DNA of 17,854 nucleotides, taken from the NCBI GenBank assembly GCA_934500865.1, contig CAKSUD010000029.1, positions 1 to 17,854 of the forward strand, in the 5' to 3' direction. Positions 6,205-13,800 of this stretch are shown piece by piece; positions within the stretch are counted from its first letter, which is position 1, and each line of letters begins with the position of its first letter. The stretch is from an uncultured Clostridia bacterium (lineage in GTDB: Bacteria; Bacillota; Clostridia; TANB77; RGIG9151). The position numbers and the translations under genes are program-made. The notes below the pieces were generated by a model, which saw nothing but the letters and a program-made list of their open reading frames with translations, was not told the origin of the DNA and did not search any database.

Positions 6205-9200
6205 TTAGTCTTTAGAAAAGTATATCTCTCTCAAGGTTTCCTCGCCTTGTATTACCTCTCCATCTTCACTTTCAGAAACAACTTTCCAAGCCTTAGTATC
6301 TAGAGTATTATGAACTATTATTGCAATATTTCCTCTATTCACTTCATTAGCAGTATCTTTAACATCTTTTAGTAAATTCAACCTTGCTGCGTCACTAATG
6401 TAGTTAGCAGGCCATGTTCCCATTTTGTCAACATATCCGCCTCTTCCTAAAGCATTAATCATAAATGTCAAAGTCTCATTTAACGTAACCGTATCATTAG
6501 GTCTAAATTTATCCGATTCATTAAATCCAACCAGCATACCTGAAGCACTTATTGCATTTATCCAGCCCGTATACTCGGCTCCTTTTTCTACGTCTGTAAA
6601 TCCACTTTCTTCGTTCCGCTTTCCATCAGCTATAAGATTACTTACTCCTGTCATCTTGCCAACTATTGCCGCCATTTCTGCACGCGTAATGCTATCAGTT
6701 TCGTGGAAAGTTCCATCTTCGTAATTTTCCATAATGCCTAAACCTGTTACATCTTCTATAGCTTCCCTAAGTGCTAGGTTGGTGTCTTCATTAGCTTCAT
6801 CAAAATATCTCATATAAGGGTACCCTGACACTCCATTTCCTAAAGAACCGGTTTTTAGTCTTACATAAACATAATGCTTATGATTATCTTGAACATATAT
6901 AGTTCTTTCTGTACATTCGTTCCAACTACCATCATCAATTTTATACTCGTATTTGTCTAATTGGATATCCTCCGGTAAAGCAACATTTCTGTTTACATCG
7001 TCTGCCGTGCAACTTGGTGCATCATCTTCAATCCTTACTTTTATTGCCTCAGTAGCAACGTCTCCTTGAGCGATTATAACAAAATATTTGTCCTTTTCAT
7101 CGATAAAATCTTCTACTTCAATACTTTGTGCATTAACTGACTTACTATCATACCACCCAAGGACACCCTCCTGAATTCCGGTACATTCATACTTGGCATA
7201 CTCTGATCCAAAATCAACCTTGCCTTCACTAACAGAAAAACTAGGAACATTTTTTTGTGTTAACACTAAATTATCAATTGTAACAACGCTGTCGTTATAT
7301 TCATATAAAACAATAGCGTCTCCCCTAGTTATGTCAAAGTCATCAGCTAAAGTTTTACCTTTACTTCCATCTCTGTAAGTATAGGTATCTTTTAAATCTT
7401 TAGAATAAATAGTTACTTCCTCAATACTAAATTTGTTAGTTTCCTCTGGATCAAAAACTCTAATCTTGATCTTTCTAAACCTATTCTCCTCTAAAGCTCC
7501 AACATCTTCGACAATTCCTCTTACTCTTTCAATTTTCTCCGCAGCTGACGGCAATAAATTTCTTGTCCCTTTTTCTCTTATATATAGAGTCGGTCGGTAG
7601 GAGAATTGCCCTACTAATATATCAGCATAACGTTCGATATCATAATATTTCCAGCTATCAAAATAAAATCCTTTATGCATGACTTCATAGTCTAATTTAT
7701 TTTCTTCAAAATTTTCTATAATTAATCTACCGCTTAGCACATCCACTTTAAAATCAGGACGTTTAGGTCTAATCATTACTTCTGTTTGAGCAACCGAAGC
7801 ACCATTATATTTTATCATGACATCTGTCGTGTGGCTATCCCAACCCTCAGGTCCCCAACAACTTACTTCTTCTAAAAGTCTTGAACTAGGTTCATACCAT
7901 TCTGTAAATATATCTCCATTAACTCCATATGCCACCATATAGTCTGCATATTTATTGCCTAAATCAATAGTCTTTGATTCAACATCTAATTTAAACTTTG
8001 GTATAGCTTCAAAACTAATAGACACACTGGCGAATTTATCTTTAGTAGCTTTTTTACGAACGTATACTATATCTCCCGTATCTACTTCTAGCTCATTACT
8101 GTCAAATGTATGCCAGTAATTTGTCTTATCTATTCTAGCACCTCTTTCGTAATACTCATACAACGAATAATCATCATCTTTAATGCTTATCGTAGAATTA
8201 CTACGGTCAAATCCTACGTTAGCTCTTTGATGATAGCTTTTCACCTCTATTATTTGTCTTTGTTCTAAATCTTCAGCCTTGGCAATTGTAATATATTCGC
8301 TAAAAGCATATGATATTTTCTCGCCATCAATAAAGTTACTTGTTGCACTATACCAAGTTAGAGGTTCTCCCTTAGTATCATTAACAAAACCATATTTATA
8401 TGCACTATGCTCTGCCCCTAAATCAATTCCTCCGGCTATCATATCAACTTTAAAATCCGGTATTGCAATTGTTTTTTCAGTGTGTGTATAATTAATAATA
8501 TATCCTGCAGAGTTAAGTCTTCCATTTTGACCGAGCTTATAGATTTCTAACTCTGCATCATACGGCAAAACTAATTCCGAACTATAAAATTCTTTATCCT
8601 CAAAACTGTCTTTGTTTTCATTTCCATATCTAGAATAAGTAATGTCATATCTATAATTTTCAAAGTCTTTTCCAATAACTATTTTGTTTTCATTCTCTTT
8701 TTCGTTTACTTCTGCTATTTCTCTAACTTGAATTATTTGCTTTAATTTAGTATTTTCCTTAAGCCTTATTGCAAAGTATGTCGGCTTTACATACTTACGT
8801 CCTGACAAAAATGCATGATTTACATGAAGGGTACCGATTCCGTTACCTTCAGTAAATACAGGAGAAACACCACTATACCAATCGTTTGATTTAATAGAAA
8901 GAGTTTTCCAAACGTCGTTTCTACCAAAATCTCCACTATTATCGCTATATGCTACTTCGTACTTGCTCCAATCTTTACCGAGTGATATGTGTCCACTTTC
9001 TCCATGACTTACTTCATCAACAACTAGTTTAAACTCCGGAAGCTTAGCTTCTGTAGATGAGCCATCACTAGGCTTTTTATTTCCACCGCTTGAACTGCTT
9101 CCACCACTAGACGATCCACCACCGCTACTAGTTTCCTTTACAGTCACTGTACTTCCAGGCTTTACCTCTTTATCCCCAGCGGTAACTCCTGATGTATTTT

Positions 9201-10362
9201 TATCAGCAATAACTTTAGTTCCTTCAGTTTTAATCGAAACATTATTTGCCTTAACATTAACATTTTCAACTTTACCGCTACCGTAAATATATGTACCACT
9301 AGCCACATTTTTTACCTCAATATTTTCAACATTTCCTTTAGAAATCTTGACTTTACTTTTATAATTTACAGAAATGTTCTTAGCATCACCCTTAATCTCA
9401 ATATCTGTAGGGTTATCTATACTAACCTTTCCGAAATCACCATCTAAAATAACTTCAGACTTAACACTAATTTCATTTATTGTAGATTTCGAATTATATA
9501 TTCTAACCTTTCCAATATTACTATTTACAATAACCCTACCTTTAAGAGTAGTGCCATTAAGAAGTTTAATAGAATTCTCACCACCACCTCTTATTATGGT
9601 TCTTCCGATTACAGTAACGTTGTTTAAGGTTATTTCACCATCGCCAACACCATCTGCAATAATAAGGTCCCCTGTAACTGTAGTATCTTTTAATGTTACT
9701 CCTCGCGTACTTACAATAATATTACCTGTCGGAACATTCGTATAAGTTCCAGGATTATTATAATAACCTTTAAAAATATTTTTCATAATTTGTGCAAACT
9801 CTTCACGAGACATATTACCTGTTGGATTTAATCTTCCATCTGCATTACCAGCTATGTAATTATTTTGCACCATACTTGCAACTCTTCCCTTAGCCCAATC
9901 ACCAACCAAGTTATTATCTTTAAATTTAGCTAAATAAGAAATCGCTCCTTCTTCCATTTCTAAAGCATTATAAAGAACAGAAAACATTTCTTGACGGCTG
10001 ATATTATCATTTGGTTTTAGACGTCCATCTCCGTAGCCAGAAAAAGTTCCCATTTTCACAGCTTTTTGCATCTCTTCATAATACCATTTACCCTTTTCAA
10101 CATCAAAATATCCTGAAATGTCTGCTTTTTCCGTAGCACCAAAAACATTATTAATTCCCAGTGCCATTTCAGCCCTCGTAAGATGCTCCATAGGCCTTAT
10201 CATTCCGTAATCATCGGTCAAAATTTTTCTATCAATTGCTTCTTCAACCGCAGCTTTAGACCATCCTTTAGGCATATCTGTAATATTAACAGGCACCGCA
10301 AAAGTACTTGAACACATAAATACAATTACAAGTCCCATTGACACTACACGCTTAATTTCCAT
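6205..10362 (-). CDS. Large secreted surface protein with S-layer homology domains at both ends
   Basis: 1385 residues. Order: signal peptide (1-22, cut after STFA); three SLH repeats (about 30-198, with TRAE 62-65, SRQE 122-125 and SREE 185-188); a beta-helix-like region (about 205-408) of short rungs such as GNIIVSTRGVTLKDTTVTGDLI; a Gly/Ser linker (413-436); a long repetitive beta region (441-1180) of about eight related modules with the core I-x-L-G...Y-x-x-x-Y; and a second SLH set (about 1195-1360). In the second set only the first copy keeps TRAE (1226-1229). SLH triads bind pyruvylated secondary cell wall polymer, so this is a cell-wall or S-layer-associated protein exported by Sec. 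No catalytic domain is recognised. GGAGGAG precedes the ATG by 6 bases. It has its own promoter and terminator, so it is monocistronic. Confidence 0.9.
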   Translation of the reverse strand: MEIKRVVSMGLVIVFMCSSTFAVPVNITDMPKGWSKAAVEEAIDRKILTDDYGMIRPMEHLTRAEMALGINNVFGATEKADISGYFDVEKGKWYYEEMQKAVKMGTFSGYGDGRLKPNDNISRQEMFSVLYNALEMEEGAISYLAKFKDNNLVGDWAKGRVASMVQNNYIAGNADGRLNPTGNMSREEFAQIMKNIFKGYYNNPGTYTNVPTGNIIVSTRGVTLKDTTVTGDLIIADGVGDGEITLNNVTVIGRTIIRGGGENSIKLLNGTTLKGRVIVNSNIGKVRIYNSKSTINEISVKSEVILDGDFGKVSIDNPTDIEIKGDAKNISVNYKSKVKISKGNVENIEVKNVASGTYIYGSGKVENVNVKANNVSIKTEGTKVIADKNTSGVTAGDKEVKPGSTVTVKETSSGGGSSSGGSSSSGGNKKPSDGSSTEAKLPEFKLVVDEVSHGESGHISLGKDWSKYEVAYSDNSGDFGRNDVWKTLSIKSNDWYSGVSPVFTEGNGIGTLHVNHAFLSGRKYVKPTYFAIRLKENTKLKQIIQVREIAEVNEKENENKIVIGKDFENYRYDITYSRYGNENKDSFEDKEFYSSELVLPYDAELEIYKLGQNGRLNSAGYIINYTHTEKTIAIPDFKVDMIAGGIDLGAEHSAYKYGFVNDTKGEPLTWYSATSNFIDGEKISYAFSEYITIAKAEDLEQRQIIEVKSYHQRANVGFDRSNSTISIKDDDYSLYEYYERGARIDKTNYWHTFDSNELEVDTGDIVYVRKKATKDKFASVSISFEAIPKFKLDVESKTIDLGNKYADYMVAYGVNGDIFTEWYEPSSRLLEEVSCWGPEGWDSHTTDVMIKYNGASVAQTEVMIRPKRPDFKVDVLSGRLIIENFEENKLDYEVMHKGFYFDSWKYYDIERYADILVGQFSYRPTLYIREKGTRNLLPSAAEKIERVRGIVEDVGALEENRFRKIKIRVFDPEETNKFSIEEVTIYSKDLKDTYTYRDGSKGKTLADDFDITRGDAIVLYEYNDSVVTIDNLVLTQKNVPSFSVSEGKVDFGSEYAKYECTGIQEGVLGWYDSKSVNAQSIEVEDFIDEKDKYFVIIAQGDVATEAIKVRIEDDAPSCTADDVNRNVALPEDIQLDKYEYKIDDGSWNECTERTIYVQDNHKHYVYVRLKTGSLGNGVSGYPYMRYFDEANEDTNLALREAIEDVTGLGIMENYEDGTFHETDSITRAEMAAIVGKMTGVSNLIADGKRNEESGFTDVEKGAEYTGWINAISASGMLVGFNESDKFRPNDTVTLNETLTFMINALGRGGYVDKMGTWPANYISDAARLNLLKDVKDTANEVNRGNIAIIVHNTLDTKAWKVVSESEDGEVIQGEETLREIYFSKD

Positions 10363-10407
10363 ATCGTCTCCTCCAATTCATATTACAAAATTTACCTTAC
10401 ACACATC

Positions 10408-10436
10408 ATTATAACAATAAATTCCTTTTAAATCAA
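10408..10436 (-). promoter_or_regulatory. Sigma-A-type promoter of the SLH protein gene
   Basis: On the minus strand: -35 TTGATT (10436-10431), 17-base spacer, perfect -10 TATAAT (10413-10408). This predicts an untranslated leader of about 40 bases before the ATG at 10362. Two direct repeats (10440-10472) abut the -35 box on its upstream side, which is a usual activator position. Confidence 0.75.
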
Positions 10437-10439
10437 CAC

Positions 10440-10472
10440 AAAAGTAGAATATGTTATATAAAAGTAGAATAT
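10440..10472. repeat. Two direct repeats upstream of the SLH gene promoter
   Basis: AAAAGTAGAATAT occurs at 10440-10452 and 10460-10472, with 13 identical bases and a period of 20 bp (about two helical turns). The inner copy ends 3 bp from the -35 box of the SLH promoter. In gene orientation the motif is ATATTCTACTTTT. It could be a tandem binding site for an activator; which protein is unknown. Confidence 0.5.
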
Positions 10473-10506
10473 ATGCGTATTTCTTACTCTCTCAACAATT
10501 TGCAAC

Positions 10507-10554
10507 AAAAAAAGCAAAACACCAGTTCAGCATTACATAAACAAGGTGTTTTGC
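10507..10554 (-). terminator. Intrinsic terminator after the tspO remnant
   Basis: On the minus strand GCAAAACACC (10554-10545) pairs perfectly with GGTGTTTTGC (10523-10514) around a 21-base loop, followed by seven T (10513-10507). It ends transcripts coming from the tspO remnant before the SLH promoter. Confidence 0.8.
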
Positions 10555-10600
10555 CAAAATTCAAACTATTTTTCATCATATCTATAACTTTACAGACTTA

Positions 10601-10792
10601 TTACCTATTTAGCATATAAACCATAAAATTAAAAAACAATTGGGCAATATATATTGTAGGCACTTCTTTTGCCTTAATATATACTCTGGTGACTCCTATC
10701 CCCATTAAGATGTATAAAATAGTCCAAACTACAGGAAAAATCCAAGCAGATGGCGATAGCATAGGTTTAACCAGCCCGGCATATTCTTGCAT
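10601..10792 (-). pseudogene. tspO: tspO (TspO/MBR family) remnant, truncated at both ends
   Basis: The 63 codons encode an internal piece of a TspO/peripheral benzodiazepine receptor protein: YAGLVKPMLSPSAWIFPVVWTILYILMGIGV is the characteristic P-x-W-x-F-x-x-V-W-T-x-L-Y-x-x-M-G block before and within membrane helix 2, and AQLFFNFMV matches the QL..N..WS start of helix 3. Family members have about 150-160 residues and five helices. Here helix 1 is missing: resemblance continues about six codons upstream (NISRGA) to an in-frame TGA at 10813-10811. Helices 3-5 are lost after MLNR. The purine box AAGAGGGG lies only 2 bases from the ATG, a poor start. A good promoter upstream and a terminator downstream survive. 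Product is probably non-functional. Confidence 0.8.
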
Positions 10793-10862
10793 AGCCCCTC
10801 TTGAAATATTTCAATGTCACATTTACCGAATTCTCTGCCTATTCGTAAATTATTAGCAAGGC

Positions 10863-10893
10863 AAAACCCGAAACAAGAGGCGTTTCGGGTTTT
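10863..10893 (+). terminator. Strong hairpin with plus-strand T tract, no plus-strand gene before it
   Basis: A perfect 12-bp stem (AAAACCCGAAAC at 10863-10874 with GTTTCGGGTTTT at 10882-10893) and a 7-base loop, followed on the plus strand by TTGTTTTTTT. It has the form of an intrinsic terminator in the plus direction. Read on the minus strand only four T follow the GC part, so it may act weakly both ways and could serve the rseP operon. No plus-strand gene lies upstream. Confidence 0.6.
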
Positions 10894-10936
10894 TTGTTTT
10901 TTTCATGTACCAATCAGCAATACATTTGTTATTTTT

Positions 10937-10965
10937 ACTATATTCATAATTACATTATTTGTCAA
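10937..10965 (-). promoter_or_regulatory. Strong sigma-A-type promoter between rseP and the tspO remnant
   Basis: On the minus strand: perfect -35 TTGACA (10965-10960), 17-base spacer, -10 TATAGT (10942-10937), the best -35 box in the window. It begins 13 bases after the rseP stop. The transcript would start near 10930, run through the hairpin at 10893-10863 and then into the tspO remnant. Confidence 0.7.
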
Positions 10966-10978
10966 TACCCTTTTATCT

Positions 10979-12241
10979 TTAAAATATTGACATATTTCTT
11001 GTAATGTCATTAAACGTTACAAACACCATAAGAAGTAATAATAATGCCATTCCTGCCATTTGTAAATAAAGTTCAATCTTTGGATTAGGACGCTTTCTTG
11101 TAATTCCCTCTATTATTATAAATAACAACTTTCCGCCATCTAGTGGAGGAATAGGCAATAAATTTACAATTCCAAGATTTAAACTTATAAAAATGAGTAA
11201 TGTTAAGAATGCACTTCCAGTATTAGTCTGACCTACAACTTTAGCAATTCCTACAGGTCCACTCAAATATTTAACATTAATTTGACCTGTAAATATTTCA
11301 TATACTTGATTTAACATTTGTTGCATTTGAGATATAGATTCCCAAAAAGAATAACCAATTAGTCCTACTTTGTCAGTTGATGTTTTTCCGACAAAACCGA
11401 TTACATACTTTTTAAGCAATTCAGGACAAACAGGTGTAACTTCCTTTTCAATAGTTTCTCCGTCTCTTAACAAAGTAATTGAAACAGGTACGTTCGCACT
11501 ATTGCTTATAATTGCAGTAAAATCTTCAACAGTTGTAAACTTATTTCCATTTACGGCTAAAATTTCATCGCCCTTTTTAAAATCTGCTTCACGAGCCGGA
11601 CTATCTACCGAAACATCATCAATAACAGCAGTATTGTTATCAAAAGTCAAACCGATTAGTCCTGTTTCTTGCACATTAGGACTAACAGAATAATTAATTT
11701 TATCATTGCCTCTCTTTACAGTAACATTAATAGGCTTTCCTTTATTAACTCTTAAATATTCAGTTATGGCACTAAGTGTCCTCATTCTTTTTCCGTCAAT
11801 TTTATAAATCTCATCATTAACTTGAATTCCCGCAATTTCACCGGCAGAACCTTCTGTAAAAGATTCAACAACAGTCGTAGGATATGCACCGGCGGAAAAA
11901 TAAATTATAAAAAATGCAGCAAGTGCAAACACAATATTAACAGTAGCACCCATTATAACGACCAAAAATCTTGCCCATATAGGCCTATTATTAAAAGCTT
12001 TCGGGTCGTCTGAGTCTTCCTCTTCTCCCTCTAATGCTACATATCCGCCAAGAGGTATCCATCTTACAGCATATAAAGTCTCGCCTATTTGCTTCTCCCA
12101 AATACTAGGTCCGAAGCCGACAGAGAATTGATTAGCTTTCATTCCGACAGCCTTTGCCATAAGGAAGTGACCACCCTCGTGAATTATAACCAAAAAAGAT
12201 ATTAAGATAATAAATTTAATTATCCCCCATACAATCATCAT
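10979..12241 (-). CDS. rseP: RIP metalloprotease RseP (site-2 protease, M50)
   Basis: 420 residues. The zinc site HEGGH is at 21-25 in the first membrane helix, and the second metal-ligand motif NLLPIPPLDGGK is at 360-371. Between them are the membrane-associated block ARFLVVIMGATVNIVFA (90-106) and two PDZ-like domains: about 122-190 (AGIQVNDEIYKIDGKRM) and about 200-272 (ADFKKGDEILAVNGNKFTTVEDF). The enzyme cuts membrane-bound anti-sigma factors and leftover signal peptides within the bilayer. Two PDZ domains are as in E. coli RseP, while many Gram-positive members have one. GGGAG precedes the first of two adjacent ATG codons by 10 bases. It is the last gene of the frr-uppS-cdsA operon, 14 bases after cdsA. 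The usual intervening dxr is absent. Confidence 0.96.
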   Translation of the reverse strand: MMIVWGIIKFIILISFLVIIHEGGHFLMAKAVGMKANQFSVGFGPSIWEKQIGETLYAVRWIPLGGYVALEGEEEDSDDPKAFNNRPIWARFLVVIMGATVNIVFALAAFFIIYFSAGAYPTTVVESFTEGSAGEIAGIQVNDEIYKIDGKRMRTLSAITEYLRVNKGKPINVTVKRGNDKINYSVSPNVQETGLIGLTFDNNTAVIDDVSVDSPAREADFKKGDEILAVNGNKFTTVEDFTAIISNSANVPVSITLLRDGETIEKEVTPVCPELLKKYVIGFVGKTSTDKVGLIGYSFWESISQMQQMLNQVYEIFTGQINVKYLSGPVGIAKVVGQTNTGSAFLTLLIFISLNLGIVNLLPIPPLDGGKLLFIIIEGITRKRPNPKIELYLQMAGMALLLLLMVFVTFNDITRNMSIF

Positions 12242-12255
12242 AAAAAAACATCTCC

Positions 12256-13077
12256 CTATCTTAAGAAGCTTTCAAAAAGCAAAACTGCATAGTAGCAAAT
12301 AGGTGCAACAAACAACACACTATCTAATCTATCCAATACGCCACCGTGACCGGGAATAAAGCTTCCAAAATCTTTAGTATTTACATATCTCTTTATGGCT
12401 GACGCAATTAAATCCCCAATTTGTGCAAAAATAGAACAAACTAAACCAAAAACCACCATTTCCCAATATTGTATACTAAATCCGCAATAATTATTCAATA
12501 TTGAGCAATATATAACAAAAACAATTGTAGTGCCAACTATTCCACCAATAGCTCCCTCAATAGTTTTCTTAGGGCTAATGTTAGGGCATAATTTGTGACG
12601 TCCAAACTTAACACCAACAAAATATGCAAATGCATCAGTTAAACATGCACCAAATAAAATAAACCATATTGCATAAGTACCTATATCATCAAAGTAATAT
12701 GTATTTAATACAAAACTAAGTAAAAATGGTATGTATAACATAGCAAAACAACTTAAACACACGTCAACCAAAGTTCTTTTAGTCATAAATAACGCATATA
12801 TCAAAATAATCAATATCAAAAATGAAAATATGGAAAATGAAATCTTATACGCCATAATTGAACTCTCGCCATTAACAAATAAAAGTCCCAAGCAAGTCAA
12901 ATATGGTATAGCCTTAAGTGGCTTATATCCTCCTTTTTCCATTGCCTTTATAAATTCATTCGTTCCTCCAATTGCAAGTAACGTAACTAAAATATTTCCA
13001 ATAAACTTAGGAAGGCATAATATAGCAAATATAACCGCTGAACCTGCTAAAACTCCATAAACAACTCTTTTTAGCAT
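12256..13077 (-). CDS. cdsA: Phosphatidate cytidylyltransferase CdsA
   Basis: 273 residues from ATG 13077. It makes CDP-diacylglycerol from phosphatidate and CTP for phospholipid synthesis at the membrane. Seven to eight hydrophobic helices are visible. The C-terminal signature is complete: SAIKRYVNTKDFGSFIPGHGGVLDRLDS (226-253), with the K-R, K-D, H-G-G and D-R-x-D elements. The open frame runs further upstream to 13146, which would overlap uppS by 50 bases. ATG 13077, with AGAGAGGT at 13086-13093, fits the family start MLKRVVYGVLAG and leaves a 19-base gap after uppS, so it is preferred. Confidence 0.95.
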   Translation of the reverse strand: MLKRVVYGVLAGSAVIFAILCLPKFIGNILVTLLAIGGTNEFIKAMEKGGYKPLKAIPYLTCLGLLFVNGESSIMAYKISFSIFSFLILIILIYALFMTKRTLVDVCLSCFAMLYIPFLLSFVLNTYYFDDIGTYAIWFILFGACLTDAFAYFVGVKFGRHKLCPNISPKKTIEGAIGGIVGTTIVFVIYCSILNNYCGFSIQYWEMVVFGLVCSIFAQIGDLIASAIKRYVNTKDFGSFIPGHGGVLDRLDSVLFVAPICYYAVLLFESFLR

Positions 13078-13096
13078 ATCTTTATACCTCTCTTTT

Positions 13097-13789
13097 CTAT
13101 TTCCCGCCAAACTTCCTATTTCTCTTACTAAAGTCTGAAATCGCATTTTCTAATATATTTCTAGAAAAATCCGGCCATAATACATCTGTGTACCAAAACT
13201 CAGAGTATGCACATTGCCATAATAAGAAATTGCTTAGTCTTTGCTCCCCTGCCGTCCTTATAATTAAATCCGGATCAGGAGAATCGGCAGTATATAGCTT
13301 TTTATTAAAGCTTTCGACCGTTAAGTTCTTTATTTCATCAACACTTAATTTCTTAATCGCATTTAATATTTCATCTCTACCACCATAATTTAGTGCAACA
13401 TTTATAGTAAGTCCTGTATTATTTTTAGTTTTTTCTTGAATAGAATTAATTTTCTCTTGAAGGTCATTCTCTAGTTTAGTTATATCACCTATAACACAAA
13501 TTCTTGCATTTCTGTCCTGATTATCTTTTTCAAGTTTCACTAAATATTCTCTAAGTAAGTTCATCAAATCGCTTACCTCTTTAGCATCTCTTTTCCAGTT
13601 TTCAGTAGAAAACGCATAAACCGTCAAATACTTAATTCCAATATCAATACAAGACTCAATAACCTTTTGAAGAGTTTCTGCCCCAGCCTTATGCCCCATT
13701 CCAATCGGCAAATTTCTCTTTTTAGCCCATCTACGATTTCCATCCATAATAATAGCAATATGAGTAGGCAATATAACACCTTTATCCAT
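13097..13789 (-). CDS. uppS: Isoprenyl transferase (undecaprenyl diphosphate synthase) UppS
   Basis: 230 residues, slightly short for the family but complete. The cis-prenyltransferase motifs are intact: HIAIIMDGNRRWAKKR with catalytic Asp16, GHKAG, YLTVYAFSTENWKR, NYGGRDEI, and the C-terminal DLIIRTAGEQRLSNFLLWQCAYSEFW. It adds C5 units to farnesyl diphosphate to make the C55 lipid carrier for peptidoglycan and surface glycans. AAGGAGAG (13795-13802) overlaps the frr stop and gives an 11-base intergenic gap, so frr and uppS are co-transcribed. Confidence 0.97.
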   Translation of the reverse strand: MDKGVILPTHIAIIMDGNRRWAKKRNLPIGMGHKAGAETLQKVIESCIDIGIKYLTVYAFSTENWKRDAKEVSDLMNLLREYLVKLEKDNQDRNARICVIGDITKLENDLQEKINSIQEKTKNNTGLTINVALNYGGRDEILNAIKKLSVDEIKNLTVESFNKKLYTADSPDPDLIIRTAGEQRLSNFLLWQCAYSEFWYTDVLWPDFSRNILENAISDFSKRNRKFGGK

Positions 13790-13800
13790 TATATCTCTCC

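Noticed and set aside
9374..9745. Plus-strand open frame of 123 codons inside the SLH gene
   Set aside because: It is the antisense of the beta-helix region; its hydrophobic composition comes from the opposite strand's codon pattern and there is no start signal.
10440..10472. Short CRISPR-like array
   Set aside because: Only two copies, 7-base gap, no cas genes; better read as a tandem binding site.
10793..10936. Riboswitch in the tspO leader
   Set aside because: No known aptamer consensus was recognised; only the single hairpin is visible.
10814..10989. Plus-strand open frame of 58 codons next to rseP
   Set aside because: It runs through the hairpin and T tract at 10863-10900, overlaps the rseP end and has no ribosome binding site; no family resemblance.
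13078..13146. Longer N-terminus of CdsA
   Set aside because: It would overlap uppS by 50 bases and does not resemble the family; ATG 13077 has a proper ribosome binding site.
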